A stretch of DNA of 44,014 nucleotides from Firmicutes bacterium UBA5286 (lineage in GTDB: Bacteria; Bacillota; Proteinivoracia; UBA4975): contig DHSM01000021.1 of NCBI GenBank assembly GCA_002408465.1, forward strand, positions 13,916 to 57,929, given 5' to 3'. Below, one piece after another: positions 1 through 7,462 of the stretch; position 1 is the first letter of the stretch; the number at the start of each line of letters is the position of its first letter. The notes beneath the pieces were generated by a model that saw only the letters and a program-made list of their open reading frames with translations, made no database searches and was not told the DNA's origin. The position numbers were made by a program, and so were the translations under genes.

Positions 1-58
1 GCAGACTGTAAATCTGCTGGCTCCGCCTTCACTGGTTCGAATCCAGTCCTCTCCACCA
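1..58 (+). tRNA. tRNA-Tyr (GTA), 5' end outside window
   Basis: The visible part holds the anticodon arm with a GTA anticodon, a variable arm, the T arm with the GGTTCGAATCC core and the encoded 3' CCA at 56-58. The 5' acceptor strand and D arm lie left of the window. It leads a plus-strand cluster of four tRNAs. Confidence 0.9.
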
Positions 59-65
59 TACAAAT

Positions 66-140
66 TGGGGTGTGGCCAAGCGGTAAGGCACGGGACTCTG
101 ACTCCCGGATTCGCAGGTTCGAATCCTGCCACCCCAGCCA
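66..140 (+). tRNA. tRNA-Gln (CTG)
   Basis: The seven-base acceptor strand TGGGGTG pairs with CACCCCA before the encoded CCA. The anticodon stem CGGGA/TCCCG encloses the loop CTCTGAC, giving anticodon CTG (Gln). It lies 7 nt after tRNA-Tyr, so the two are probably cotranscribed. Confidence 0.93.
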
Positions 141-146
141 TAATGT

Positions 147-222
147 GGGCCATTAGCTCAGTTGGTAGAGCACCTGACTCTTAATCAGGGTGTCCCGGGT
201 TCGAGTCCCTGATGGCCCACCA
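147..222 (+). tRNA. tRNA-Lys (CTT)
   Basis: Acceptor GGGCCAT pairs with ATGGCCC, followed by A and the encoded CCA. The anticodon stem CCTGA/TCAGG encloses CTCTTAA, giving anticodon CTT. It lies 6 nt after tRNA-Gln. Confidence 0.93.
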
Positions 223-269
223 TATTGACATTCCAATAGCCCTGTGCTATAAAATATAAGTATTCTTCC

Positions 270-356
270 GCGAGAGTGGTGGAACTGGCAGACACGCTAG
301 GTTCAGGACCTAGTGCCCTTACCGGTGTGAGGGTTCAAATCCCTCCTCTCGCACCA
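270..356 (+). tRNA. tRNA-Leu (CAG)
   Basis: This is a class II tRNA with a long variable arm. Acceptor GCGAGAG pairs with CTCTCGC, and CCA is encoded. The anticodon stem CTAGG/CCTAG encloses TTCAGGA, giving anticodon CAG. It is the last of the four tRNAs, just before a terminator hairpin. Confidence 0.93.
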
Positions 357-366
357 CAAAAAACTT

Positions 367-390
367 AAGACTGGCAAATGCCAGTCTTTT
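367..390 (+). terminator. Bidirectional intrinsic terminator between the tRNA cluster and cheR
   Basis: A 9-10 bp perfect stem (AAGACTGGCA with its complement) with a very small AAAT loop is followed by TTTT on the plus strand and preceded by an A-run (T-run on the minus strand). It sits between the convergent tRNA operon and cheR, overlaps the cheR stop codon, and would serve both. Confidence 0.8.
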
Positions 391-1165
391 AGTTTGCTTT
401 CCTATAAATATATATATCCTCTCGTTCCAGGCCAAACGCTTCCGGGGTAATTATCTGCTCCGATCCGCCAACAAACAACAGCCCCCCGGGATTCAACGCC
501 TGAGAAATCTTAGCGAATACCTCTTTCTTAGCTTTTTCAGTAAAATAGATGATGACATTTCGGCACAGGACGACATCCAGATTAGGCGGATAAGGATCAA
601 ACAGGAGATTGTGGTGAAAAAAAGTGATGCACTGGCGCAGTCTGTTCTTTACCTGGTACAATTCTCCCTCAACAGGGTCAAAGATCAGGGCAATTTCAGC
701 GGGATTAAGATTCTTTAGGGACTTTTCCAGGTAAATTCCTGTCTTTGCCGCCGTCAGCGCCCGGTTGCTGAGATCTGAGGCGGTAATTTCCCAATAGGTC
801 CGGGGCAACATGTTTATCAGCATAAAGGCCAGTGAGTATGGTTCCTCGCCGCTGGCGCAGCCGGCGCTCCAGAAGCGCAGGGGCAGTTTCTTCTTAGCCA
901 ATAGGGATACGTTATCTTTAAACACCTGCCAATAGTCCCTGTCCCGAAAAAACTCAGTGACATTGATGGTAAGCCTGTCCAAACATTCCCTAAGCAAGAC
1001 AGGATCGGATTTCAGTGCCGTCAGCAAATCCAGCAACGAACCAAAGCGGTGTTTTTGCTGAAAAGCCGTGAGACGGCGCAATATCTGGGGCTGGTTGTAA
1101 TAGGACAGATCTATTTCGGTGAGAATGCGGAACTCATCAGCAAATTCCCTGTACTCATCAATCAC
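389..1165 (-). CDS. cheR: Chemotaxis-type protein-glutamate O-methyltransferase CheR
   Basis: This S-adenosylmethionine-dependent enzyme methylates glutamates on chemoreceptor signalling domains. The 258 residues match the usual CheR length. An N-terminal helical domain ends in TINVTEFFRD (about 66-75), the CheR signature before the catalytic domain. The SAM-binding loop WSAGCASGEEPYS follows at about 99-111, and LDVVLCRNVIIYF lies in the second half. The start is GTG at 1163-1165, overlapping the ndk stop as GTGA, so translation is probably coupled to ndk. No other chemotaxis genes lie nearby, so its receptor partner is not evident here. The family call is firm; the role is inferred from the family. 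Confidence 0.93.
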   Translation of the reverse strand: MIDEYREFADEFRILTEIDLSYYNQPQILRRLTAFQQKHRFGSLLDLLTALKSDPVLLRECLDRLTINVTEFFRDRDYWQVFKDNVSLLAKKKLPLRFWSAGCASGEEPYSLAFMLINMLPRTYWEITASDLSNRALTAAKTGIYLEKSLKNLNPAEIALIFDPVEGELYQVKNRLRQCITFFHHNLLFDPYPPNLDVVLCRNVIIYFTEKAKKEVFAKISQALNPGGLLFVGGSEQIITPEAFGLEREDIYIYRKAN

Positions 1166-1572
1166 GGCAGCTGACCGTCAAAAAATAAGGCAATCTCCCG
1201 AGTTGCGGCCTCAGGGCTGTCTGAAGCGTGAACCAGGTTCTCTGTCTTTACACAGGCATAATCTCCACGAATAGTCCCCGGCAGAGCCTGCAAAGGATCT
1301 CTGTGGCCCAACATCCTCCTGGTAAGCTCAATAGCGTCATGCCCCTTCCAGACCATGGCGACGACAGGACCGGAACAAATAAAATTGACCAGTTCTTCGA
1401 AAAATGGCTTTCCCCAATGCTCTATGTAATGTTCTTCTGCAAGTTTGCGGGAAATGACCAACATCCTGGCAGCTTCCAGGGCAAATCCCTTCTGTTCCAT
1501 GCGCCGGATAATCTCCCCTACCAGCCTTCTCTTGACGCCGTCAGGTTTGATCATAAGAAAGGTTCTCTCCAT
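1162..1572 (-). CDS. ndk: Nucleoside diphosphate kinase
   Basis: It transfers the gamma phosphate between nucleoside triphosphates and diphosphates through a phosphohistidine, balancing NTP pools. From ATG at 1570-1572 the protein has 136 residues, the standard Ndk length. It starts MERTFLMIKPDGVKR and ends with the active-site segment NLVHASDSPEAA, whose His is the phosphorylated residue, preceded by GTIRGDYA. The frame stays open 29 codons further upstream, but those codons run through the terminator region and lack family similarity. An AGGAG ribosome binding site lies just before the chosen ATG. Ala replaces the common Gly after the active-site His (HASDS for HGSDS). It overlaps cheR by 4 nt. 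Confidence 0.95.
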   Translation of the reverse strand: MERTFLMIKPDGVKRRLVGEIIRRMEQKGFALEAARMLVISRKLAEEHYIEHWGKPFFEELVNFICSGPVVAMVWKGHDAIELTRRMLGHRDPLQALPGTIRGDYACVKTENLVHASDSPEAATREIALFFDGQLP

Positions 1573-1640
1573 CTCATCACTCCTAATGCTTTCCTCGATA
1601 TTATTTGACACAGGCTGCCTATTATCCTGCAAAAGAATAA

Positions 1641-1671
1641 AATCCCTACGTCTGTGCAACCCGTAGGGATT
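1641..1671 (-). terminator. Intrinsic terminator downstream of the AdoMet decarboxylase gene
   Basis: A 10-bp perfect stem (AATCCCTACG with its complement), an 11-nt loop and a following T-rich run on the minus strand (A-rich at 1631-1642 on the plus strand) lie between the decarboxylase stop and ndk. Confidence 0.75.
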
Positions 1672-1722
1672 TTGGCTAACCTTCCGAAAAAACTGGTTGT
1701 AAGGACAAACTAGTTGCCTCCT

Positions 1723-2109
1723 TTAAAAATTTACCACCGGTTTATGAGACACGTCGTGAGGAAATACGCCTCTCTTTATTTCCGTTGCTTCCATGCGCTG
1801 TGCAGCAAACTCCCGCTTGATATAGTTGCAAGAAACCCATGGATCAACACTTTCACCGCAAGTAAACACGTCAACTGCGGCATATCCCAATTCGGGCCAG
1901 GTGTGAATGGCCAGATGGGATTCCGAAATAACCACTACTCCGCTGACACCCTGAGGAGAGAATTTGTGAAAGGCCACTTCACGAATTTCCGCTCCTGCCA
2001 CCAGGGCAGCCCTGACCATGATTTTTTCCACAGATTTAATGTCATTGAGAATTTCCGCTGAGCAATCATAGATTTCGGCGAGGACATGCCTGCCTAAAAA
2101 ATTTGCCAT
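1723..2109 (-). CDS. speD: S-adenosylmethionine decarboxylase proenzyme (bacterial class 1B type)
   Basis: It makes decarboxylated AdoMet, the aminopropyl donor for spermidine synthesis. The 128-residue proenzyme has the short Bacillus/Thermotoga (SpeH) form. The self-cleavage site lies in VVISESHLAIHTWPE: by family knowledge cleavage falls between Glu63 and Ser64, and Ser64 becomes the pyruvoyl cofactor. His69 and Cys84 (in VFTCG) match the processing and proton-donor residues. A GGAGAGGGG ribosome binding site precedes the ATG. The gene is monocistronic, bounded by terminators on both sides. No spermidine synthase (speE) is adjacent. The symbol could equally be speH. Confidence 0.95.
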   Translation of the reverse strand: MANFLGRHVLAEIYDCSAEILNDIKSVEKIMVRAALVAGAEIREVAFHKFSPQGVSGVVVISESHLAIHTWPELGYAAVDVFTCGESVDPWVSCNYIKREFAAQRMEATEIKRGVFPHDVSHKPVVNF

Positions 2110-2237
2110 ATTTCAACCCCTCTCCATATTAAAAAATAACAAGTTAATTTTAACAGATTGTATTCAGATGTCAACATAAAAAAAAACCTTTAATACCAGG
2201 GCTTCTGGCATCTGAATGCGGCTGTATTTTTCGCATT

Positions 2238-2264
2238 AAAAAGCCCGCCTTAAGCGGGCTTTTT
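2238..2264 (-). terminator. Strong intrinsic terminator after pruA
   Basis: An 11-bp symmetrical stem (AAAAAGCCCGC/GCGGGCTTTTT) with a 5-nt loop, ending in T-runs in both directions, starts 5 nt beyond the pruA stop codon. Confidence 0.9.
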
Positions 2265-2268
2265 CGAT

Positions 2269-3900
2269 TTACTTCTCTTCCATGAAATCATACTTGTAGT
2301 ATTTGGCAGGGACAAAATTCTCCTTGGTATTCCTTACACTCACCCATCTTAAGAGATTGAGCTTGCTGCCGGCTTTGTCGTTAGTTCCCGACTTTCTTGC
2401 TCCGCCAAAAGGCTGCTGGCCAACTACGGCGCCAGTAGGCTTGTCGTTGATATAGAAGTTTCCGGCAGCGAAATACAGGGCCTTGTCCATCATTTTTAGC
2501 GCTTCTCTGTCCCTGGCAAAAATTGATCCGGTCAAACCATAGGGAGATGTATTGTCACAAAGCTTAAGGGTTTCTTCTAATTGCTCATCTTCATAGAGAT
2601 AAATAGTCATTACCGGCCCGAAAATCTCTTCCTGAATGGTTTTAAATTTGGGATTTTTCGTCAGGATGATTGTGGGATCGATGAAATATCCCTTGGAATC
2701 ATCACAAGTTCCGCCCCAGAATATTTCAGCGTCTTCGCTGTTCTTGGCATAATCGATATACCCCTTGATCTTATCAAAGGCTCTTTTATCAATCACTGCG
2801 CCAAGGTAATTGGTAAAGTTCTCAATGTCGCCAACTTTAATTTCTTTAAGGCCGGCAGTTAATTTTGTACTTAATTCTTCCCAGATGCTTATGGGAATAT
2901 ATGCCCGGGAGGCAGCGGAACATTTCTGGCCCTGGAATTCAAAGGAACCCCTTATGATTGCAGTGGCCAAGGCATCAATATCACTGGAGTTATGGGCGAA
3001 AATAAAGTCTTTGCCGCCGGTCTCCCCCACTATCCGCGGGAAGGATTTATACTTGCGGATGTTGCTGCCAATTGTCGACCAGATGCTCTCAAAGACTGCC
3101 GATGAGCCGGTAAAGTGCACGCCGGCAAAATCTTGGTGCTGGATGAGCACCCGGTCCACGTCAACCCCCCGGCTGGGCACAAAGTTAATGACGCCGGCAG
3201 GCAAGCCTGCTTCTTCTAATATCTTCATGACGATGTAATTCGAATACACAGCGTTATTCGAGGGCTTCCAGATGACGGTATTGCCTGTAATTGCCGGGGT
3301 TATGGGCAGGTTGCCGCCAATTGATGTGAAGTTAAAAGGCGTAATTGCCAGGATAAAACCTTCTAGGGGCCTGTATTCTATCATATTCCACTCAGTCTGC
3401 GAGGAGTTAGGCTGGTCGTGATATATTTCCGTCAAAAAAAAGGTGTTAAACCGGAGAAAGTCAATTACTTCACAGGCTGAGTCGATCTCAGCTTCACGGA
3501 CATTCTTGCTTTGACCAAGCATTGTAGCGGCGTTAATTGTCGCCCGCCAAGGCCCAGAAATGAGTTCTGCGGCCTTTAAAAAGATTGCTGCCCTGTCATG
3601 CCAATTCAGCTGCAGCCAGGATTCCTTGGCCTTTTGGGACGCTTCCACGGCCATTTCTAACTCTTTCTCGCCGGCAAGATGGTACCTGGCCAGGATATGG
3701 GAGTGATTGTGAGGAATGCGAATTTCCCTGATATTATTAGTCCTGATTTCCCGGCCGCCAATCAGCAGAGGAATCTCCAGGACTTCATCCTTTAAACGTT
3801 TTAATTCTTGTTTAACTGCTAATTTTTCTCTGCTTCCGGGCTTGTACGCAAGGACAGGTTCATTCAGGGGTGTCCTTACCTTAAAAATTCCGTTAGTCAT
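2269..3900 (-). CDS. pruA: L-glutamate gamma-semialdehyde (1-pyrroline-5-carboxylate) dehydrogenase
   Basis: This NAD-dependent ALDH-superfamily enzyme oxidises glutamate semialdehyde to glutamate, the last step of proline and arginine/ornithine catabolism. The 543 residues match the ALDH4A1-like single-domain class rather than a PutA fusion. Visible motifs are ITPFNFTSIGGNLP, the nucleotide-binding FTGSSAVF, VGETGGKDF with the general-base Glu, FEFQGQKCSAASRAY with the catalytic Cys, and EEIFGPV near the C-terminus. The start ATG has GAGAGG about 8 nt upstream. It stands alone between terminators with no proline dehydrogenase beside it, so its semialdehyde source is encoded elsewhere. A terminator-like hairpin in the leader may regulate it. 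Confidence 0.93.
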   Translation of the reverse strand: MTNGIFKVRTPLNEPVLAYKPGSREKLAVKQELKRLKDEVLEIPLLIGGREIRTNNIREIRIPHNHSHILARYHLAGEKELEMAVEASQKAKESWLQLNWHDRAAIFLKAAELISGPWRATINAATMLGQSKNVREAEIDSACEVIDFLRFNTFFLTEIYHDQPNSSQTEWNMIEYRPLEGFILAITPFNFTSIGGNLPITPAITGNTVIWKPSNNAVYSNYIVMKILEEAGLPAGVINFVPSRGVDVDRVLIQHQDFAGVHFTGSSAVFESIWSTIGSNIRKYKSFPRIVGETGGKDFIFAHNSSDIDALATAIIRGSFEFQGQKCSAASRAYIPISIWEELSTKLTAGLKEIKVGDIENFTNYLGAVIDKRAFDKIKGYIDYAKNSEDAEIFWGGTCDDSKGYFIDPTIILTKNPKFKTIQEEIFGPVMTIYLYEDEQLEETLKLCDNTSPYGLTGSIFARDREALKMMDKALYFAAGNFYINDKPTGAVVGQQPFGGARKSGTNDKAGSKLNLLRWVSVRNTKENFVPAKYYKYDFMEEK

Positions 3901-3954
3901 TAGCTCGCCTCTCTTATGATTAAATTATTGTGACTGGGCATTAAACAAACGGCA

Positions 3955-3980
3955 TAAAAAATCCCTGAGCGCTGCAGGGA
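3955..3980 (-). promoter_or_regulatory. Terminator-like hairpin in the pruA leader (possible attenuator)
   Basis: On the minus strand a 6-bp stem TCCCTG/CAGGGA with a 7-nt loop is followed directly by TTTTTT, about 55 nt upstream of the pruA start. Such a position fits transcription attenuation, or the end of an unseen upstream transcript. I did not find a T-box consensus or another named riboswitch core. Confidence 0.45.
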
Positions 3981-4536
3981 AAACCTTAATATATTTATTC
4001 CCCATTAAAATATAAAATCCTTTTTTATTTTACCAAAGCGTCCATTTTTGCCTGCAGATACTTATCCCTTAGCGCTTACATATAAATTTGGCTTTTCCTC
4101 CCCTCTCCCCCCTAAAGCCAGACTGATTTCTTCGTCTAACTTAGCAATTAGTACCAGGCTCCTCGATTTAAATTGTATTCGCGGTTAAAGGAGGTTGCAT
4201 CTTAGCCGCATTGAATCCCCGCTGATTACCTGGATCCGGCTTTGCTCGCTGAGCTGGTAACAATTACTTAATATTTGAAGAGAGAATCAAATGTGGCAGC
4301 ACCCAATGGGGAAAACAGAATTGAATTTTATCACCAAAAATAGGATTGCCCAGCTCCTGCGGCTATGATAATCTATGACTAGTGAGGGAATAAATTCCTG
4401 TCATTCGGGCCAGTTATCGGGGTTAGTATCCTAACATGGAGAAAAACCCACCATACCTAGGCATGCCGGGGCTTCCATATAATAAATGGCTTAGAACCCC
4501 CGGCGCTTTAAGTAATTTAATACCGAAAGGAGGGAG
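3981..4536. other. Divergent intergenic region between pruA and the polyferredoxin gene
   Basis: About 560 nt with no gene I can support. It must hold the promoters of two divergent units. The plus-strand side ends in a stem-loop (4465-4504, listed separately) and an AAAGGAGGG ribosome binding site. I see no sigma-54 consensus and no recognisable molybdenum/tungsten cofactor riboswitch. Confidence 0.5.
4465..4504 (+). promoter_or_regulatory. Stem-loop in the leader of the AOR operon
   Basis: GCCGGGG at 4465-4471 pairs with CCCCGGC at 4498-4504. A second short helix CCAT/ATGG lies inside the loop, separated by an asymmetric bulge. No T-run follows, so it is not a normal terminator. It ends 32 nt before the start codon of the polyferredoxin and may act on the mRNA leader. 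The function is not known. Confidence 0.4.
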
Positions 4537-4935
4537 ATGGACTTGAAAATCGTTGCTGCAAAACCTGAGCTTTGCATAGGTTGCAAGGCTTGTGAAGAGG
4601 CATGTTCAAAGGTGCGTTTTAAGGATACAGCTAGCGAAAAATCAGCGATAAGAATTACGCCAAGAAATGGCGAAGGGCATGATATTAACATTTGTAACCA
4701 GTGCGGTGAATGCATTGACATCTGTCCTGTTCAAGCTATTTACCGGAACAATAACGACATCGTAATGATCGACAAGGAAAAGTGCGTTCATTGCTACGCC
4801 TGCGTAGGTTTTTGCCCGCTACTAGCCATGAGATACCATAAAGACGTGGTTGGACCTTTTAAATGCATTTCCTGCGGTGCTTGCACAAGAGCATGCAGCA
4901 CTGGTGCGATCTTTATGGAAGAAGTATTGAGTTAA
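4537..4935 (+). CDS. Polyferredoxin with four [4Fe-4S] motifs, partner of the downstream AOR
   Basis: A 132-residue soluble electron carrier. Four complete CxxCxxCxxxC motifs are visible: Cys 13/16/19/23, 53/56/59/63, 83/86/89/93 and 110/113/116/120. Motifs two and three end in the usual Cys-Pro, and the first and last do not. A near-ideal AAAGGAGGG site precedes the ATG. The gene ends 16 nt before the oxidoreductase start, so the two form an operon. By family knowledge, small four-cluster subunits (for example AorA of the Aromatoleum AorABC enzyme) carry electrons to and from the tungsten subunit. That is the inferred job here. There is no flavoprotein third subunit next to it. Confidence 0.9.
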   Translation: MDLKIVAAKPELCIGCKACEEACSKVRFKDTASEKSAIRITPRNGEGHDINICNQCGECIDICPVQAIYRNNNDIVMIDKEKCVHCYACVGFCPLLAMRYHKDVVGPFKCISCGACTRACSTGAIFMEEVLS

Positions 4936-4951
4936 GGAGGGTAGGATACAA

Positions 4952-7123
4952 ATGGTTTGCAAAAATAGTGACAGCGTGGAAAAATTAAAAGCCAAGCATG
5001 TGAAGCTTCTTGAAAGTAGCTTCGAACCCAAAAAAATCCACAGAGGGTACGCCGATAGGTCCCTTTACGTAAACCTAACCACAAATGAAGTAAAGGTTAA
5101 ACCTATTTCGGAGGAAATGAAGAACAAATTCATCGGGGGCCGGGGATATGGGATGAAGTATCTTTGGGATGCGGTAAACCCGGACACCCGGTGGGACAGC
5201 CCTGAAAACGAAATAATAATCGCCCAGGGTCCTATAGGGGGTATAACCCAGTACCCAGGGGCAGGAAAATCCTATGTTGTTACAATATCACCTCTTACCG
5301 ATCTGCCCATGGACAGCAATGTCGGCGGCTACTTCGGTCCCCTGTGCAAATTCTCCGGATTTGATGCCTTGGAGATACAGGGCAAAGCAAAAAGAGATGT
5401 AATCATATTCATAGATGGCGATAACAATAAGGTTTCAATTGAAGAGGCCCCTGAGGAGTGCGTAAACAGCCACATACTAGCGGAAACACTTACAGAGATG
5501 TATGCCGATTCCGAAGAGGATAAAAGAAATGTTTCGGTGGTATCGGCGGGACTGGCGGCGGAAAATTCCCGGATTGGTCTGCTTAACTTTTCGTATTACG
5601 ACCTAAGAAGAAAAAAATGCAAACTGAAGCAGGCTGGAAGAGGCGGCATAGGCTCCGTATTCAGGAACAAAAAAATAAAAGCTCTGGTAGTTAAAAAGTC
5701 CGGTGTAAAGGGAGATTTAAACAACCCTTATGATATGGATACTATCGTCAAATTAGGCGTTAAGCTGCACAGAGAAATATACGAAAATGACAAAGACCAG
5801 TGCTGGATGAGGGTGCACGGCACCACTCAGCTGATTGATGTTATGACCCCTCATGACCTGCTTCCCGTCAACAATTTTCAGTACGGACAACATCCCGAGG
5901 CGCTAAAGCTAGGAAAGAGCAGCTTTGAAAAGATGTTTGATTTGGGCAAACCCGATGGGTGCTGGTATGGTTGCACCTTGGCCTGCGCCCATGCCCTGAA
6001 GGACTTTGAAATAAAGACCGGTCCCTATAAAGGGCAGAAAGTGTTTACCGATGGCCCCGAATACGAATCCCTGGCGGGCTGCGGATCAAACTGTGGCATA
6101 TTCGACCCAGTGGCTCTGGTAGAGACAAACTTTTACTGTGACACCTATGCAATTGACACCATTTCCTTCGGCACCACCTGCGCCTTTATCATGGAATGCT
6201 ATGAAAGAGGCATAATTAATCAAGAAATCACCGGAGGATTGGACCTGCGCTTTGGGAATTGGGAAGCACAAATGGAACTTATGCATCAAATGGCCCGAGG
6301 GGAAGGTTTCGGCGTTGTAGCCGGCCAGGGTATTCGCCGTCTCAAGAAACTATTTGTTGAAAAGTATGGCGTCGATAGAGCTTTCCTGGAAGATATAGGT
6401 ATGGAAATGAAAGGACTCGAGTTTTCTGAATACATTACCAAGGAATCCCTGGCCCAGCAGGCAGGGTACGGGACTGCCAACAAAGGCCCTCAGCACGACG
6501 AAAACTGGCTGATATTCATGGATATGATCAGGAACCAGATGCCCACTTTCGAGGACAAGGCAGAAGCCCTTTACTACTTCCCCCTCTTCAGGACCTGGTT
6601 CAGTATAGTGGGACTGTGCAAACTACCCTGGAATGACATCATGCCTGCAGATAATCATCTCACCGATGAGCCGGCTAAGGTTCCGGAGCATGTAGATAAC
6701 TACGTCGCCCTATACACCGCCGTGACTGGTAAGGACTTTTCTAAGGAAGAGATGCTGCACCAGTCCGAACGGGTATATAATCTACAAAAAGTTTTCTGCC
6801 TCAAAATGGGCAAGGGCCTCCGGGAGTACGACTACCCGCCCTACAGGTCAGTAGGACCGGTAACTGTAGAAGAGTACGAGTCCCGAAAAGAGCGCTATGA
6901 CAAACAACTTAAAGAAAAAATTGGCGTGAACCCAGAAGGAATGACAGTTGAGGATAAAATACAAGTCCTCAGAAAATATCGGGAAGAACAGTACCAGACA
7001 CTGCTGGACGCTGTTTACAAAAGACGGGGCTGGACCCGGAATGCAATCCCTACACTGGAAAAGCTGGAGGAGCTGGGTATCGCCTACCCGGATGTGGTGG
7101 AAGTCGTCAAAAGGTTCCTGTAG
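4952..7123 (+). CDS. Aldehyde:ferredoxin oxidoreductase family tungsten enzyme, catalytic subunit
   Basis: It probably oxidises aldehydes to carboxylic acids, or reduces acids, using a tungsten bis-pyranopterin cofactor and a [4Fe-4S] cluster, exchanging electrons with the polyferredoxin upstream. The AOR N-terminal domain is clear from about residue 37 (LYVNLTTNEVKV, FIGGRGYGMKYLWD, AQGPIGGIT, GGYFGPLCKFSGFDALEIQGKA). Cluster ligands appear as Cys337, Cys341 and Cys345, then Cys556 in SIVGLCKLPW. The first pair is spaced CxxxC, where classical AORs such as Pyrococcus AOR have CxxC. At 723 residues it is longer than the roughly 605-residue archaeal enzymes and ends in a YKRRGW...IPTLEKLEELG tail. 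AAGGAGGG lies 10 nt before the ATG. The substrate is unknown. Confidence 0.9.
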   Translation: MVCKNSDSVEKLKAKHVKLLESSFEPKKIHRGYADRSLYVNLTTNEVKVKPISEEMKNKFIGGRGYGMKYLWDAVNPDTRWDSPENEIIIAQGPIGGITQYPGAGKSYVVTISPLTDLPMDSNVGGYFGPLCKFSGFDALEIQGKAKRDVIIFIDGDNNKVSIEEAPEECVNSHILAETLTEMYADSEEDKRNVSVVSAGLAAENSRIGLLNFSYYDLRRKKCKLKQAGRGGIGSVFRNKKIKALVVKKSGVKGDLNNPYDMDTIVKLGVKLHREIYENDKDQCWMRVHGTTQLIDVMTPHDLLPVNNFQYGQHPEALKLGKSSFEKMFDLGKPDGCWYGCTLACAHALKDFEIKTGPYKGQKVFTDGPEYESLAGCGSNCGIFDPVALVETNFYCDTYAIDTISFGTTCAFIMECYERGIINQEITGGLDLRFGNWEAQMELMHQMARGEGFGVVAGQGIRRLKKLFVEKYGVDRAFLEDIGMEMKGLEFSEYITKESLAQQAGYGTANKGPQHDENWLIFMDMIRNQMPTFEDKAEALYYFPLFRTWFSIVGLCKLPWNDIMPADNHLTDEPAKVPEHVDNYVALYTAVTGKDFSKEEMLHQSERVYNLQKVFCLKMGKGLREYDYPPYRSVGPVTVEEYESRKERYDKQLKEKIGVNPEGMTVEDKIQVLRKYREEQYQTLLDAVYKRRGWTRNAIPTLEKLEELGIAYPDVVEVVKRFL

Positions 7124-7135
7124 GGACATACAAAT

Positions 7136-7170
7136 AAACCCCGTAGCCCAAGTGCTACGGGGTTTGTTAA
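7136..7170 (+). terminator. Intrinsic terminator of the AOR operon
   Basis: A 12-bp perfect stem (AAACCCCGTAGC/GCTACGGGGTTT, 7136-7147 with 7154-7165) and a 6-nt loop, followed by a T-rich tail. It starts 13 nt after the oxidoreductase stop codon and ends just before the tRNA-Pro repeat. Confidence 0.85.
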
Positions 7171-7174
7171 TTTT

Positions 7175-7222
7175 AGATGGTCGGGCTGACAGGATTTGAA
7201 CCTGCGGCCCCTTGCCCCCCAG
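7175..7222 (-). repeat. Attachment-site copy: 3' half of tRNA-Pro (distal att)
   Basis: 48 bp match 14706-14753 with one mismatch (position 7215 against 14746). The copy runs from the anticodon loop through the T arm to the encoded CCA. The 5' half of the tRNA is absent and the sequence diverges right after 7222, so it cannot be a working tRNA. This is the standard footprint of a tyrosine-recombinase element inserted at a tRNA 3' end. Confidence 0.88.
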
Positions 7223-7462
7223 CAATCAGTTGGCATTCCGCCTCATACCAAAATAATCCCGGATAACCCTTGTTTCAGGGAATTTCCGGTTTTTCTGTTC
7301 CCTTTAAAATCCCTCAAAAGTGTTCTATTTCGTTTCGTAGTGTGTACTTAGTGTGCCAAACTCTTGATGTACAAGAATATTTTAGGAGGTTTTACGCGTT
7401 CAAAATATCTTTTAAGATGCCGAAACACAATAACTAGTTCCTTCTTAAGGTCTACACGTTAT
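7223..7462. other. Gene-free left end of the island
   Basis: About 240 nt next to the attachment copy with no convincing gene. It contains the close repeats TAGTGTGT and TAGTGTGC near 7336-7360, which could be arm-type integrase sites, and an isolated AGGAGG near 7384 with no gene behind it. Nothing else is recognisable. Confidence 0.4.

Noticed and set aside
3901..4200. T-box or other amino-acid riboswitch ahead of pruA
   Set aside because: I could not find the T-box AGGGTGG core or a specifier-like structure; only a plain terminator-like hairpin is present.
4380..4536. Molybdenum/tungsten cofactor riboswitch ahead of the AOR operon
   Set aside because: The stem-loop at 4465-4504 lacks the conserved Moco-motif helices and internal loops as I know them.
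7178..7222. A second tRNA-Pro gene
   Set aside because: Only the 3' half matches. The anticodon stem cannot close and no D arm or 5' acceptor strand follows, so it is an attachment duplicate.
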